Notes: a model not told the origin generated them from the letters alone. Shown: positions 13,131 through 20,827, counted from the first letter of the stretch. The stretch is 22,512 bases of DNA from Candidatus Moraniibacteriota bacterium (GCA_003507475.1 DNVQ01000005.1:2412-24923); one strand, 5' to 3'. Made by a program: numbers and translations.

Positions 13131-13880
13131 TCATCTATTAAAGAAAACTCTTGCTGGAAATATTACGGCTGCTTTAAAAATTCTCTTGGCTCTATACTTT
13201 GGCTCCAGAGAAAATCTCCAGGCCCACTCTAGTCCAAATATTCTTATTATTTTAGGAGCTCTTTTTATTTTTCCTGTAATAAATTCAAAACTTCCCCCCA
13301 CTCCCACCGCCAACCTTGTCCAACTACTCCAACGATTCAAACTAGCGATAAACTTTTCCTGATAAGGTGCTCCAAAATTACAAAACAAAACATCAAAAGT
13401 TGTATGTCCTTCTTTAATATTGAGGTTTGCTAATTCTGTACTTCTATCAAAATGTCCTGCTGATGGATCAATGCAAACTCCGCTTATTCTCATGTCAGGA
13501 TAAATTTTTAAAATTGCATCTCGGGTTTCTTGCCAAGTACTCAATCCATGCTTACTGGCCACCAATAAAACTGATAACTTTTTTTCATTGGCTATTTCTA
13601 AAATTTTCCACATCAAATCAATTCCTGTCATTCTACTTCTCAGATGTCGCCCAAATCTCCAAAAAGCAAATCTAACACCCACCCCATCAGCCAAGCATAG
13701 GTTTGCATTATTTAAAATATCAAAAAGAACATCATCCTCTTGTGCCTTAAGGATGATTTCAGGATTAACAGTAGCTACATGATGCAACCTATCTTCCTTC
13801 AAAAAATCATTCATCTTATCAATAATTTCTCTCTTGGAAATATTATCTATCTTTACTCCCAATATTTTAAACTGATTCAT
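13131..13880 (-). CDS. WecG/TagA/CpsF-family (GT26) glycosyltransferase
   Basis: The 249-residue protein matches the GT26 family: HVATVNPEIIL with T37 and N39, LADGVGV with the catalytic-type D65, the motif FCNFGAPYQEKFI, GVGGSFEFITGKIKRAP, and the C-terminal GLEWAWRFSLEPKYRAKR. These enzymes transfer an N-acetyl-hexosamine residue (for example ManNAc) from a UDP sugar to a lipid-linked acceptor on the inner face of the membrane, in teichoic acid, enterobacterial common antigen or capsule synthesis. The C-terminal basic and hydrophobic tail fits membrane attachment. It starts 9 bases after galU, so both probably serve surface-glycan synthesis. The sugar and the acceptor are not readable from the sequence. 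Confidence 0.93.
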   Translation of the reverse strand: MNQFKILGVKIDNISKREIIDKMNDFLKEDRLHHVATVNPEIILKAQEDDVLFDILNNANLCLADGVGVRFAFWRFGRHLRSRMTGIDLMWKILEIANEKKLSVLLVASKHGLSTWQETRDAILKIYPDMRISGVCIDPSAGHFDRSTELANLNIKEGHTTFDVLFCNFGAPYQEKFIASLNRWSSWTRLAVGVGGSFEFITGKIKRAPKIIRIFGLEWAWRFSLEPKYRAKRIFKAAVIFPARVFFNR

Positions 13881-13889
13881 TTTTTAAAT

Positions 13890-14759
13890 TTAAAAATCTA
13901 AATTTTTTAAGTATTTTTTAAGTTCGTCTTTGATTTCAGGGTGCTTAAGCCCCAGGTGAATAGCCGCTTTCATAAAGTTAATCTTATTTCCAGTATCCAA
14001 CCAGCTTCCTTCCAAAATTTTTCCGTACAATGGTTTGTTGTTACTAAGCATAATCTCAAAAGCGTCTGCCAATCTTATTTCTCCTGATTTACCATTCTTC
14101 ATTTTTGATAAAGTTTCAAAAACACTAGGAGTTATGATATATTTTCCTACCGCCACTAAATTCGTAGGGGCGTCTTCAACTTTGGGTTTTTCTATCATCT
14201 TTTTAATTTCCCAAGTATATTCATCCAGCTCCACTCCATCAATAACTCCAAATTTAGAAACGTCTTTCTTTTCTATAGCACTAAGACCAATCACTGGATC
14301 ACCATATTTTTCGAAAGTTTCAATTAATTGAGCTGAGGCTGGAACCTCACTATCATAAAGACAATCCCCAAATATAACCAACACTGGCTCATCTCCCACT
14401 ATGTGAGCGGCTTGCAAAATAGCATGTCCATCTCCCAACGGTTGCGGTTGCCTAACATAAGAAAATTTAGCTAATCCTGAGATTCTACGCACTTCTTCCA
14501 ATAAATCATTTTTATCTTTTTCAACCAAGTTATACTCCAATTCAAAAGAAGTATCAAAATGATCTTCAATTGCTCTTTTGCCTCTTCCTGTTACAAATAT
14601 TATTTCCTCAATTCCAGCAGAAACAGCCTCTTCAACTAAGTATTGAATTACTGGCTTATCTACAATCGGCAACATTTCTTTTGGTTGCGCTTTAGTAGCT
14701 GGTAAAAATCTAGTTCCAAATCCAGCAACAGGCAATATGGCTTTTTTTATTTTTTGCAT
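13890..14759 (-). CDS. galU: UTP-glucose-1-phosphate uridylyltransferase
   Basis: The 289-residue protein is a clear GalU: KAILPVAGFGTRFLPATK (12-23 the nucleotide-binding loop), QPKEMLPIVDKPVIQYLVEE, EDHFDTSFELE, QPLGDGHAIL, VIFGDCLYDSE, FGVIDG and the end region GSWLDTGNKINFMKA. It joins UTP and glucose-1-phosphate to give UDP-glucose, the precursor of surface polysaccharides and of other UDP sugars. It is cytoplasmic and usually a tetramer. It leads a two-gene unit with the GT26 transferase and follows, after a repeat-filled spacer, the rmlA-like nucleotidyltransferase gene. Three 8-base tandem words stand 29-52 bases ahead of its start. The length is typical and nothing is missing. Confidence 0.96.
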   Translation of the reverse strand: MQKIKKAILPVAGFGTRFLPATKAQPKEMLPIVDKPVIQYLVEEAVSAGIEEIIFVTGRGKRAIEDHFDTSFELEYNLVEKDKNDLLEEVRRISGLAKFSYVRQPQPLGDGHAILQAAHIVGDEPVLVIFGDCLYDSEVPASAQLIETFEKYGDPVIGLSAIEKKDVSKFGVIDGVELDEYTWEIKKMIEKPKVEDAPTNLVAVGKYIITPSVFETLSKMKNGKSGEIRLADAFEIMLSNNKPLYGKILEGSWLDTGNKINFMKAAIHLGLKHPEIKDELKKYLKNLDF

Positions 14760-14787
14760 ACCTTTATTTTAATTATTTATTATTTAG

Positions 14788-14811
14788 TTAACGAGTTAAC
14801 GCATTAACGAG
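14788..14811. repeat. Three 8-bp tandem repeats ahead of galU
   Basis: TTAACGAG, TTAACGCA and TTAACGAG follow each other without gaps. They may bind a regulator, but other spacers hold similar arrays with different words, so a general repeat process is as likely. Confidence 0.7.
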
Positions 14812-14820
14812 TTATTATTC

Positions 14821-14917
14821 CGTCTCTGCGAGTAATTTGAGTACTCTCAAATTGCGTGGCAGTCTAGAAAAAAATGTAATTCTGGATTGCCACGTCGGAG
14901 TACCAACTCGCAAAGAC
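14821..14917. repeat. Dispersed inverted repeat, family B copy 2
   Basis: It begins GTCTCTGCGAGTAATTTGAG and ends CAACTCGCAAAGAC, with inner arms TTGCGTGGCAGTCTAGA and TCTGGATTGCCACGTC. Beginning and end are nearly identical to 8719-8831, while the central loop is shorter and different. It fills the rmlA-galU spacer. Confidence 0.75.
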
Positions 14918-15020
14918 AAGCAATCGACAATTTTGGTTTTTTTAATTTTAGTCATTGAGTCATTCGAAATTCATTTAAAATTTGAAATTCGAAATTTAAA
15001 ATTAAGCAAACAGCAGTTTG

Positions 15021-15839
15021 CTATTGCAGCCTTTTCTTCGATCTAATTTTCAATTCCTCATTAAACTCTTCGATTGCCTTAGCTAAGACAGGATGAAAAT
15101 TTTTAGAAATTCCTTTCTCCCTTACTATCATTCCCGCTTCCAAAAGTGATTCAGGAGTACCAGCATCCAGCCATTCTCCTTCAAATAAGGTAACTTCCAA
15201 TTCTTTTTTCTTCAAATAGGCCCGATTAACATCAGTAATCTCAATTTCTCCGCGCTCCGATGGTTTCATTTTTTTGGCAATTTCTATACATCGGTTATCA
15301 TACAAATATAATCCGGTTACTGCATAATCGCTAATCCATTCTTTTGGTTTTTCCACAATTTCCACTGCCCGATTATTTTTATTAAATTTCACCACGCCAA
15401 ATCTTTCTGGGTCCGTTACTTTTTTGGCAAAAACATGCCCCCCAGATTTAAAGGATTTTATTTGAGAGGAAAAATCATTTTCAAAAATATTGTCTCCCAA
15501 AATCAAAGCCACGTTGCCATCTCCGATATGGTTTTCTCCTAAAATCAAAGCCTCCGCCAAACCGCGAGGCACTGATTGTACTTCAAAAGAAATGTGGATA
15601 TCATAGGGCTTAAAAAGAGAACCCAATAGATTTAAAAATTGCCCGCTATGATCTGGCGCTACAATAATCAAAATATCTTTTATTCCAGCCTTAATCAAAG
15701 TATTAAGTGGATAAAAAATCATTTGCTTATCATAAACTGGCAAAAGTTGCTTGCTAGTTGTAGCGGTCATTGGAAAAAGCCGAGTTGCCGTCCCGCCAGC
15801 TAAAATTATTCCTTTCATTTTATTTTTTCTATTGCTCAT
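15021..15839 (-). CDS. rmlA: Glucose-1-phosphate thymidylyltransferase-like sugar nucleotidyltransferase
   Basis: The protein of 272 residues shows the sugar-nucleotidyltransferase pattern: MKGIILAGGTATRLFPMT (the GG-x-A-TRL variant is common), SKQLLPVYDKQMIFYPL, VPRGLAEALILGENHIG, ALILGDNIFENDF, DPERFGVVKF, EKPKEWISDYAVTGLYLYD, GEIEITDVNRAYL and WLDAGTPESL. It should join dTTP and glucose-1-phosphate to dTDP-glucose, entry to dTDP-rhamnose and related sugars. No rmlB, C or D is in the window, so the final sugar is open. I kept the ATG at 15839 because the hairpin repeat at 15850-15885 presents CGGAAC at binding distance; the ATG at 15818 (MKGIIL) is the usual family start and is a serious alternative. 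The basic end (KIRSKKRLQ) is a little long. Confidence 0.93.
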   Translation of the reverse strand: MSNRKNKMKGIILAGGTATRLFPMTATTSKQLLPVYDKQMIFYPLNTLIKAGIKDILIIVAPDHSGQFLNLLGSLFKPYDIHISFEVQSVPRGLAEALILGENHIGDGNVALILGDNIFENDFSSQIKSFKSGGHVFAKKVTDPERFGVVKFNKNNRAVEIVEKPKEWISDYAVTGLYLYDNRCIEIAKKMKPSERGEIEITDVNRAYLKKKELEVTLFEGEWLDAGTPESLLEAGMIVREKGISKNFHPVLAKAIEEFNEELKIRSKKRLQ

Positions 15840-15849
15840 AATTCTTGTT

Positions 15850-15885
15850 CCGTTAAATCACGATACCGCGCACTATTTAACTAGG
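15850..15885 (-). repeat. 36-base hairpin repeat, family D copy 2 (supplies a ribosome binding site)
   Basis: On the minus strand CCTAGTTAAAT folds with ATTTAACGG. It aligns without gaps to 12255-12290 at about 25 of 36 positions; arms are conserved and the loop is not. It ends ten bases before the ATG at 15839. Confidence 0.65.
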
Positions 15886-15889
15886 TTTA

Positions 15890-15917
15890 ATTCTTAATTC
15901 TTCATTCTTAATTCTAT
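15890..15917. repeat. Tandem AATTCTTA-type microrepeat
   Basis: The plus strand reads TAATTCTTAATTCTTCATTC followed by TTAATTCT: four imperfect 7-8 base units between tRNA-Pro and the hairpin repeat. Confidence 0.5.
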
Positions 15918-15921
15918 TACG

Positions 15922-15992
15922 TCGGGATGCCGAGAATCGAACTCGGACTACAAGACCCCCAGCCTTGCGTACTACCACTATACTACATCCCG
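15922..15992 (-). tRNA. tRNA-Pro (anticodon GGG), CCA not encoded
   Basis: Acceptor CGGGATG pairs with CATCCCG; the D arm is GTA-TAGTGGTAG-TAC; anticodon stem CAAGG/TCTTG (last pair G-U) encloses CTGGGGG, giving anticodon GGG (Pro). The T arm is CCGAG-TTCGATT-CTCGG, the discriminator A. The following bases are CGT, so CCA must be added by a nucleotidyltransferase. An extra CCGCC/GGCGG hairpin stands 5 bases upstream of the 5' end. Confidence 0.93.
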
Positions 15993-16010
15993 CAATCCGC
16001 CCAAAGGCGG

Positions 16011-16080
16011 AAAACTTCAAATATCAAATACTAAATCCTAAATAAACCCTAAAAATCTATAAACTACAACCTACAATCTA
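16011..16080. repeat. Degenerate TTTAGTAT-type spacer repeat
   Basis: Between glyA and tRNA-Pro the plus strand has CAAATATCAAATACTAAATC, CTAAATAAACCCTAAAAATC and similar units with a 7-9 base rhythm. No gene is seen. Confidence 0.4.
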
Positions 16081-16085
16081 AAAAA

Positions 16086-17321
16086 TTATCTATTTAAAGG
16101 AAACTTTTTGCAAAGCTTGATTACTTCTTTATGAATAATATTCAAAACTTTTTCATCTTTATAATTTTCAATGGTTGCATTTATCCAATTAGCTACTTTT
16201 CTCACTTCCTCTTCTTTCATGCCGCGAGTGGTTAAGGCCGGGGTTCCAATTCTTATTCCACTTGGATCTATTGGACCTCTTGGATCATCTGGAATCATGT
16301 TTTTATTGATTGTAATTCCGATTTTATCTAATGCCTCCTCTGCTTCTTTGCCAGTCACACCCTTGCTTCCAAAAACGTCCACTAAAACCATATGATTATC
16401 TGTTCCGCCAAACATTATTTTGAATCCATATTTTTTCAATTCTTTCTCAAGCGTTTTGGCATTTAAAATCATTTGCTGGGCGTATTTTTTAAACTCCGGC
16501 TTTAGCGCCTCGCCAAAGGCTACTGCTTTAGCTGCCACGTTATTCATGTGTGGTCCGCCTTGAAATCCTGGAAAAGCTGATTTATCGATAGCAGATGCGT
16601 ATTTAGTTTTGCACATTATCATTCCCCCGCGAGGACCACGCAAAGTTTTATGGGTAGTAGTAGTTACAATGTCAAAATATGGCACAGGACTTGCGATAGC
16701 CTTGCCAGCAATTAATCCTGCGATATGCGCAATATCAATCATTAATATCGCATCAACTTTATTAGCAATTTGTCTAAATTTTTTGTAATTCAAATTTCTA
16801 CTATAAGCCGAAAAGCCAGCCAAAATCATTTTTGGTTTTTCTTTGATAGCTAATTGTTCAAGTTTTTCATAATCTATTTTCCCGTTAGATTCTGTTTTGT
16901 AGCCAATAAATTTATAAATTTTAGCCGAAAGAGTTACTGGATGACCATGAGTCAAATGTCCACCATGAGATAAATCCATGCCCAATATTTTATCTCCTGG
17001 CTTTAAAACAGCGCTATAAGCAATCATATTAGCCGGTGCTCCCGAGTGAGGTTGCACATTCACATGATCGCAACCAAAAATTTTCTTCGCTCTTTTTATA
17101 GCTAAATTTTCTACCACATCAGTATATTCTTGTCCTCCATAATATCTCTTACCTGGGTATCCTTCTGAGTACTTATTAGTAAAAACTGTTCCCAGAGCTT
17201 CAAGCACAGCTTTTGAAACATAATTTTCACTGGCAATCATTTCCAAGCCCTCCGCTTGTCTTTTTATCTCACCAGTCAAGGCTGAATAAACTTCTTTATC
17301 AACTTTCTTTAGATTTTTCAT
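16086..17321 (-). CDS. glyA: Serine hydroxymethyltransferase
   Basis: The 411-residue protein is a typical bacterial SHMT: LEMIASENYVSKAVLEALG, TNKYSEGYPGKRYYGG, VQPHSGAPANM, DLSHGGHLTHG, the PLP site MIDIAHIAGLIAG (D196, H199) and TTTTHKTLRGPRGG with the PLP lysine K225, then FPGFQGGPH and GIRIGTPALTTRGM. It swaps serine and tetrahydrofolate with glycine and methylene-tetrahydrofolate, giving the cell's one-carbon units. All key residues are present. It is transcribed from its own promoter at 17492-17521 with a leader of about 165 bases, which contains ATTACGAA-type tandem repeats near the start codon, and it is followed by tRNA-Pro. No folate genes are adjacent. Confidence 0.97.
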   Translation of the reverse strand: MKNLKKVDKEVYSALTGEIKRQAEGLEMIASENYVSKAVLEALGTVFTNKYSEGYPGKRYYGGQEYTDVVENLAIKRAKKIFGCDHVNVQPHSGAPANMIAYSAVLKPGDKILGMDLSHGGHLTHGHPVTLSAKIYKFIGYKTESNGKIDYEKLEQLAIKEKPKMILAGFSAYSRNLNYKKFRQIANKVDAILMIDIAHIAGLIAGKAIASPVPYFDIVTTTTHKTLRGPRGGMIMCKTKYASAIDKSAFPGFQGGPHMNNVAAKAVAFGEALKPEFKKYAQQMILNAKTLEKELKKYGFKIMFGGTDNHMVLVDVFGSKGVTGKEAEEALDKIGITINKNMIPDDPRGPIDPSGIRIGTPALTTRGMKEEEVRKVANWINATIENYKDEKVLNIIHKEVIKLCKKFPLNR

Positions 17322-17335
17322 TTATTTGAGTTCTC

Positions 17336-17366
17336 TACGAATTACGAATTTTACGAAATTACGAAG
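17336..17366. repeat. Tandem ATTACGAA microrepeat ahead of glyA
   Basis: TACGA, ATTACGAA, TTTTACGAA and ATTACGAA follow in a row, 15-45 bases upstream of the glyA ATG, inside its leader. Confidence 0.6.
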
Positions 17367-17429
17367 CGAATTTAGGTTATTTATTTAGTTTTATATATTG
17401 TCCACTTCTCCACTCACAAATAATAATTG

Positions 17430-17478
17430 AATTTTTTAATATTGATTATTGAATGGATATTGACCATTGAACATTTCT
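17430..17478. repeat. ATTGAATA-type microrepeat in the glyA leader
   Basis: Words such as ATTGAATTTT, ATTGATTATTGAATGG and ATATTGACCATTGAAC succeed each other; a similar run stands at 18362-18413. Confidence 0.5.
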
Positions 17479-17491
17479 TAAAAGCCTATGT

Positions 17492-17521
17492 ATTATAGCA
17501 TTATCACCACAATTAAATCAA
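17492..17521 (-). promoter_or_regulatory. Sigma-70-type promoter of glyA
   Basis: On the minus strand TTGATT (17521-17516), an 18-base spacer and TATAAT (17497-17492) with TG at the extended -10. It lies after the terminator at 17579 and is the only good promoter before glyA. Confidence 0.7.
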
Positions 17522-17578
17522 ATCTTTGTAAAAACGAGGCAGTGCTTCGTCTCTACGATATATTTAAAAAATAATGAT

Positions 17579-17614
17579 AAAAAGGGCGCTCATGGGAAAG
17601 TTTCCCAAAGCGCC
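17579..17614 (-). terminator. Strong rho-independent terminator
   Basis: On the minus strand GGCGCT pairs with AGCGCC and GGGAA with TTCCC around ACT, with a small internal loop, followed by CTTTTT. It ends the zinc-ribbon-like gene and 16-residue ORF unit. Confidence 0.88.
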
Positions 17615-17649
17615 TCCAAAGATCTAACTGATCTCATCCGATAATCTTC

Positions 17650-17700
17650 TCAGCCCGGACCATCATTGATGTCATCATCTTCTCCTGGATCGTATTCCAT
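17650..17700 (-). CDS. Possible acidic 16-residue microprotein
   Basis: The ORF reads MEYDPGEDDDINDGPG and ends in TGA. An AGGAG stands 10 bases ahead of its ATG, better than most genes in this window. It lies between the 76-residue gene (68 bases earlier) and the strong terminator, so it is on the same transcript. Six of 16 residues are acidic while the upstream protein is strongly basic at its C-terminus; a contact between them is conceivable but is only a guess. No homologue is known to me. It may instead be chance. Confidence 0.4.
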   Translation of the reverse strand: MEYDPGEDDDINDGPG

Positions 17701-17767
17701 TTTATTTTTTCTCCTAAATTAGGTCAGGCACTGCCCAAGAAAAAGACAATGCCCGATCTTCAAAGAA

Positions 17768-17998
17768 CTATCTGAGCGCCGGGACACGATATCCTGTGGT
17801 GCCTACTTTTCGACCTTTTTTATGATCTCTCATTCTGGGTTTTATTTTGCCTTGAGAATTATTCTCTTTTGCATTGCAAGCTTCCAAGGCGCCTTCTTTG
17901 TTGCAAGCATAACACTTGTCAACTTCCGGAAGAACTTCTTGTCTTCTACTGCACTCTTTACATTCTTTCCAAACCAGTTCCGGCTTCTTCTTTGACAT
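17768..17998 (-). CDS. Small zinc-ribbon-like basic protein of unknown function
   Basis: The 76-residue protein has two CxxC knuckles (KECKEC near 13-16 and DKCYAC near 29-32), consistent with a single zinc ribbon, and one further cysteine in EACNAK. The C-terminal third is very basic (KIKPRMRDHKKGRKVGTTGY), so RNA or DNA binding is likely; a ribosome- or polymerase-associated role is possible but not shown. An AGGAG seven bases before ATG is one of the best Shine-Dalgarno sites in the window, suggesting strong translation. The gene forms a short unit with the 16-residue ORF and a strong terminator. Upstream is a long spacer with a 47-base inverted repeat that may be its leader. I do not recognise the family. 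Confidence 0.82.
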   Translation of the reverse strand: MSKKKPELVWKECKECSRRQEVLPEVDKCYACNKEGALEACNAKENNSQGKIKPRMRDHKKGRKVGTTGYRVPALR

Positions 17999-18061
17999 AT
18001 ACGGTCTCCTAGGTAAAATGAAAAAATGTTGGTACAGCTTCCCTAACCTTAATCACCCCGT

Positions 18062-18108
18062 GGCGATTAATATTTATTTACTAAAAAAACAAACAAATAT
18101 TAACCGCC
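18062..18108. repeat. Long inverted repeat upstream of the zinc-ribbon-like gene
   Basis: On the minus strand GGCGGTTAATATTT pairs with AAATATTAATCGCC (one G-U) around a T-rich loop. It lies 64-110 bases ahead of the ATG at 17998. It could be a leader hairpin, an operator, or a terminator for pheT reading down. The rest of the spacer to 18217 holds the palindrome CTGCCGGCAG (18144-18153) and no gene. Confidence 0.6.
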
Positions 18109-18217
18109 AAGAAGTTATCCAACCCGCTTCTTGATAGCACCGTCTGCCGGCAGGCAGAATTAGCGAGTTGAGATAACGATTTCACTTATCCCTACAATTT
18201 TAAAGTACTAACCAATT

Positions 18218-18331
18218 ATGTCATCTCGAGCTTGTCGAGAGATCTAATCTTTCAACTTTCTTGAGATTTCTCCGTGTCTAAATTTTGAGTACAAAATTTA
18301 TTTAGCCCGCTTCGCCGAGGCGAAATGACAT
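18218..18331. repeat. Palindromic spacer element, family C
   Basis: It begins ATGTCATCTCGAGC and ends GCGAAATGACAT, with inner pairs CTCGAGCTTGTCGAG and CGCTTCGCCGAGGCG. The GTCAT/ATGAC ends recall family A, but the inside is unrelated. No gene is seen. Confidence 0.65.
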
Positions 18332-18361
18332 GTTCGAGAGATAGTATCAATAATTGAAAAT

Positions 18362-18413
18362 TAAAAAATTGAATATTCAATGACTATTGGATATTGAGCA
18401 TTGAATATTTATT
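18362..18413. repeat. ATTGAATA-type microrepeat after pheT
   Basis: Words TTGAATATTCAATGACTATT, GGATATTGAGCATTGAATAT follow in a row just past the pheT stop; similar to 17430-17478. Confidence 0.5.
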
Positions 18414-18415
18414 GC

Positions 18416-20812
18416 CTATTTCTTCATCACCACTCCCCGTTCTTTTTCCAAATTTGCCATAATTTCTGTTATTTTCTCATCCACTTCTTGAGCTGTTAAA
18501 GTTCTTTCTGAATTAGCAAAAGTCAAATGAAAAGCCATTGATCTTTCTTGTGTTTCTGGATTCAAAAAGGTATCAAATAGGGAAACTTCTTTTAATAATT
18601 CTCCGCCATAATTTTTAATCGCTCTTTCTATTTGTGAAGTTAAAGTTTTTTTATCAACCACCATCGAGATATCTCTATGTACTGATGGAAATTTAGCCAA
18701 AGGAGTATAAATTCTTTCTCGAGAAATTTCAGCCAAAAGACTTTTTACACTCAATTCAAAAACACAAGCGCGCATTTTTTTGATTCCAAAATATTTGTGC
18801 ACTCCTTTGGTGATTTCTCCAATTATTCCCAATTTTTCACCTTTACCGTTTCGAATAATAGCTTTTCTGGAAGGGTGAAGCGAAACTACAACTTCTTTGT
18901 TTTCATCAAATTCAGCTGAAAATTCAACATCAAAAATTTTAATTTTAGAAAACAAATTTTCCAAAACTCCCTTGAGCATAAAAAATTGCTCGCCCTGCTC
19001 CCCCTTTTCGATAACCAAAGCAGACAAGAGTAAATCTTCCTTGGGCAGAGAACTGTCAGTAGGAATATATGTTTTGCCCATATCAAAAATATTGATGCTA
19101 TCATAATAACTCAGATTCTTTTTTCCGGCTCGCAAAAGTCCGCTAATTAAAGTTCGTCTGATTAGTTCTTGATCCGGATTCATGGGGTTAAGCAAGGTAG
19201 CATGATTTTCGTCATTTAGTCCCAAAGCTTTGGCATCTTTTTTAGAATAAAAAGAGTATCCTTTTATTTCATTAAATCCACTGTGGGTCATGATTATTTT
19301 TAATTTTTTCTCCAATTCCCTCTCTTCATTTTTTTGAGGCACTTGCACTTTTTCCTTAAGGGGTTTAGTGGAAATATTTGTATAACCGAAAACTCTTCCG
19401 ATTTCTTCAATTAAATCTTCCTGATTTTTCAAATCAATTCTTCGAGTAGGAATCTGACAGCTTAGAAATCCATCAATTTCAGCTGCTATAATTCCTAAAT
19501 TATTCAAAATATTTATAACTTTGTTTTTTTCAATTTCTACTCCCAAAAGTTTTCCGATTTTTTCTAGTTCTAATTTTATTTCCCATGGCATTACTTCTTG
19601 CGGATAATTATCACTAATAGACTCAATTTTTCCGCCTGTAATTTCTAAAATTAAAGTCAATGCTTCTATCATCGCTCTTTCGGTAAAATTAACATCAATA
19701 TCTCTTTCATAGCGATAAGCTGCGTCTGATTGAATGTTGTGACTGGATTTTGTTTTTCGAATAGTCACTGCATCAAAATTGGCTGACTCTAAAATTATTT
19801 CTCGGGTTTTCTCATTTACTCCACTCTCCAATCCCCCCATTACTCCCGCCAAAGCAATCGGGTTTTTACCATCTGTGATTACGATATCGCTATCTCTCAG
19901 ACTCACTTCCTCGCCATTTAAAATTACCAATTTCTCTCCACCCTCAGCCATTCTTATTTTTATTTCATCAATTCCACTGGCATCAAAAGCATGCAAGGGT
20001 TGACCAGTTTGAAGCATTATATAATTTGTAATATCAACAATGTTATTAATTGGTTTTATTTCAGAAGCTATTAATCTATTTTTGAGCCATTGGGGCGAAT
20101 CAGAAATTTCAATACCGCTAATTTTAGCTCCGATGTATCGAGAACATTTTTCTGTCTCAATGAAAATTTTCAATTGATTATCAATTTTAAATTCTTCGGT
20201 TAATTTTTTATTCTCATTTAAAATAGTTCTTTCTTCCAAAAGAGCTATTTCCCTAGCCACGCCCTCATAACTTAGGGCATCATGGGCACGATTGGGCAAC
20301 ACATCAATTTCCAATATGCTGTCATTTAAATCCATATATTGGGCAAATTTCTCTCCTACTGGCGCGTCTTCAGGCAACACGATAATTCCAGCGTGATCTT
20401 CACCGATTTCTAATTCATCTTGGGCACAAATCATTCCACTGGATTTAATGCCTCTAATTTCCGCTTCTTTAATTTTAAAATCTCCCGGCAAAACTGCGCC
20501 CACAAGTGCCACAGGAACTTTTTGTCCTTCTTTTAAATTTGGCGCCCCGCAAACAATTTGCAGAATACCCCCTCGCCCTTTGGGAGAGGGTTGGGGTGAG
20601 GGTTCCACATTAACTTCGGCCACATTTAATTTATCGGCATCTGGATGCTTAGTTACACTTAGGACCTCACCAATTACAACCATTTCCAAACCTTTACCAA
20701 GTTTTTCTATTTTTTCTACCTCAAAACTGTGCAAAGTTAAATCTTCCTTAATTTCTTCTGGTGTTTTTTTTGTTTCGCTCAATTCTCTGAGCCAATTATA
20801 ACTAAATCTCAT
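18416..20812 (-). CDS. pheT: Phenylalanyl-tRNA synthetase beta subunit, with a repeat-derived insertion
   Basis: The 798-residue protein has the full bacterial PheT order: N-terminal MRFSYNWLREL, tRNA-binding OB domain (about 40-155, HPDADKLNVAEV, LQIVCGAPN), B3/B4 editing domain (about 205-375, with NNIVDITNYIM and GQPLHAFD), B5 (about 400-475), the catalytic-like core, and the C-terminal anticodon-binding FDX-ACB domain (about 705-797, FPSVHRDISMVV). With PheS it forms the alpha2-beta2 enzyme that charges tRNA-Phe. Residues 70-82 (EPSPQPSPKGRGG) are unusual: they are coded by a GC-rich palindromic repeat inserted in frame in a surface loop of the OB domain. The gene follows the NUDIX gene by 56 bases. 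Tandem AGCTTTTA words stand in that gap. Confidence 0.97.
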   Translation of the reverse strand: MRFSYNWLRELSETKKTPEEIKEDLTLHSFEVEKIEKLGKGLEMVVIGEVLSVTKHPDADKLNVAEVNVEPSPQPSPKGRGGILQIVCGAPNLKEGQKVPVALVGAVLPGDFKIKEAEIRGIKSSGMICAQDELEIGEDHAGIIVLPEDAPVGEKFAQYMDLNDSILEIDVLPNRAHDALSYEGVAREIALLEERTILNENKKLTEEFKIDNQLKIFIETEKCSRYIGAKISGIEISDSPQWLKNRLIASEIKPINNIVDITNYIMLQTGQPLHAFDASGIDEIKIRMAEGGEKLVILNGEEVSLRDSDIVITDGKNPIALAGVMGGLESGVNEKTREIILESANFDAVTIRKTKSSHNIQSDAAYRYERDIDVNFTERAMIEALTLILEITGGKIESISDNYPQEVMPWEIKLELEKIGKLLGVEIEKNKVINILNNLGIIAAEIDGFLSCQIPTRRIDLKNQEDLIEEIGRVFGYTNISTKPLKEKVQVPQKNEERELEKKLKIIMTHSGFNEIKGYSFYSKKDAKALGLNDENHATLLNPMNPDQELIRRTLISGLLRAGKKNLSYYDSINIFDMGKTYIPTDSSLPKEDLLLSALVIEKGEQGEQFFMLKGVLENLFSKIKIFDVEFSAEFDENKEVVVSLHPSRKAIIRNGKGEKLGIIGEITKGVHKYFGIKKMRACVFELSVKSLLAEISRERIYTPLAKFPSVHRDISMVVDKKTLTSQIERAIKNYGGELLKEVSLFDTFLNPETQERSMAFHLTFANSERTLTAQEVDEKITEIMANLEKERGVVMKK
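20568..20602. repeat. GC-rich palindromic repeat inside pheT
   Basis: On the minus strand CCCTCACCCCAACCCTCTCC is followed by CAAAGGGCGAGGGGG; CCCTCTCCC and GGGCGAGGG form a stem. I know this sequence as a dispersed repeat in many bacterial genomes, read there as PSPQPSPxGRG peptides. Its base composition stands out sharply in this AT-rich gene. Confidence 0.85.
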
Positions 20813-20827
20813 TTTTTAAGTATCTCA

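Noticed and set aside
14788..14811. CRISPR-like array
   Set aside because: Units are 8 bases with no spacers, and no cas genes are in the window.
15997..16010. CCGCC/GGCGG hairpin as glyA terminator
   Set aside because: There is no T run after it on the minus strand; it is more likely a small repeat or a tRNA-Pro processing feature.
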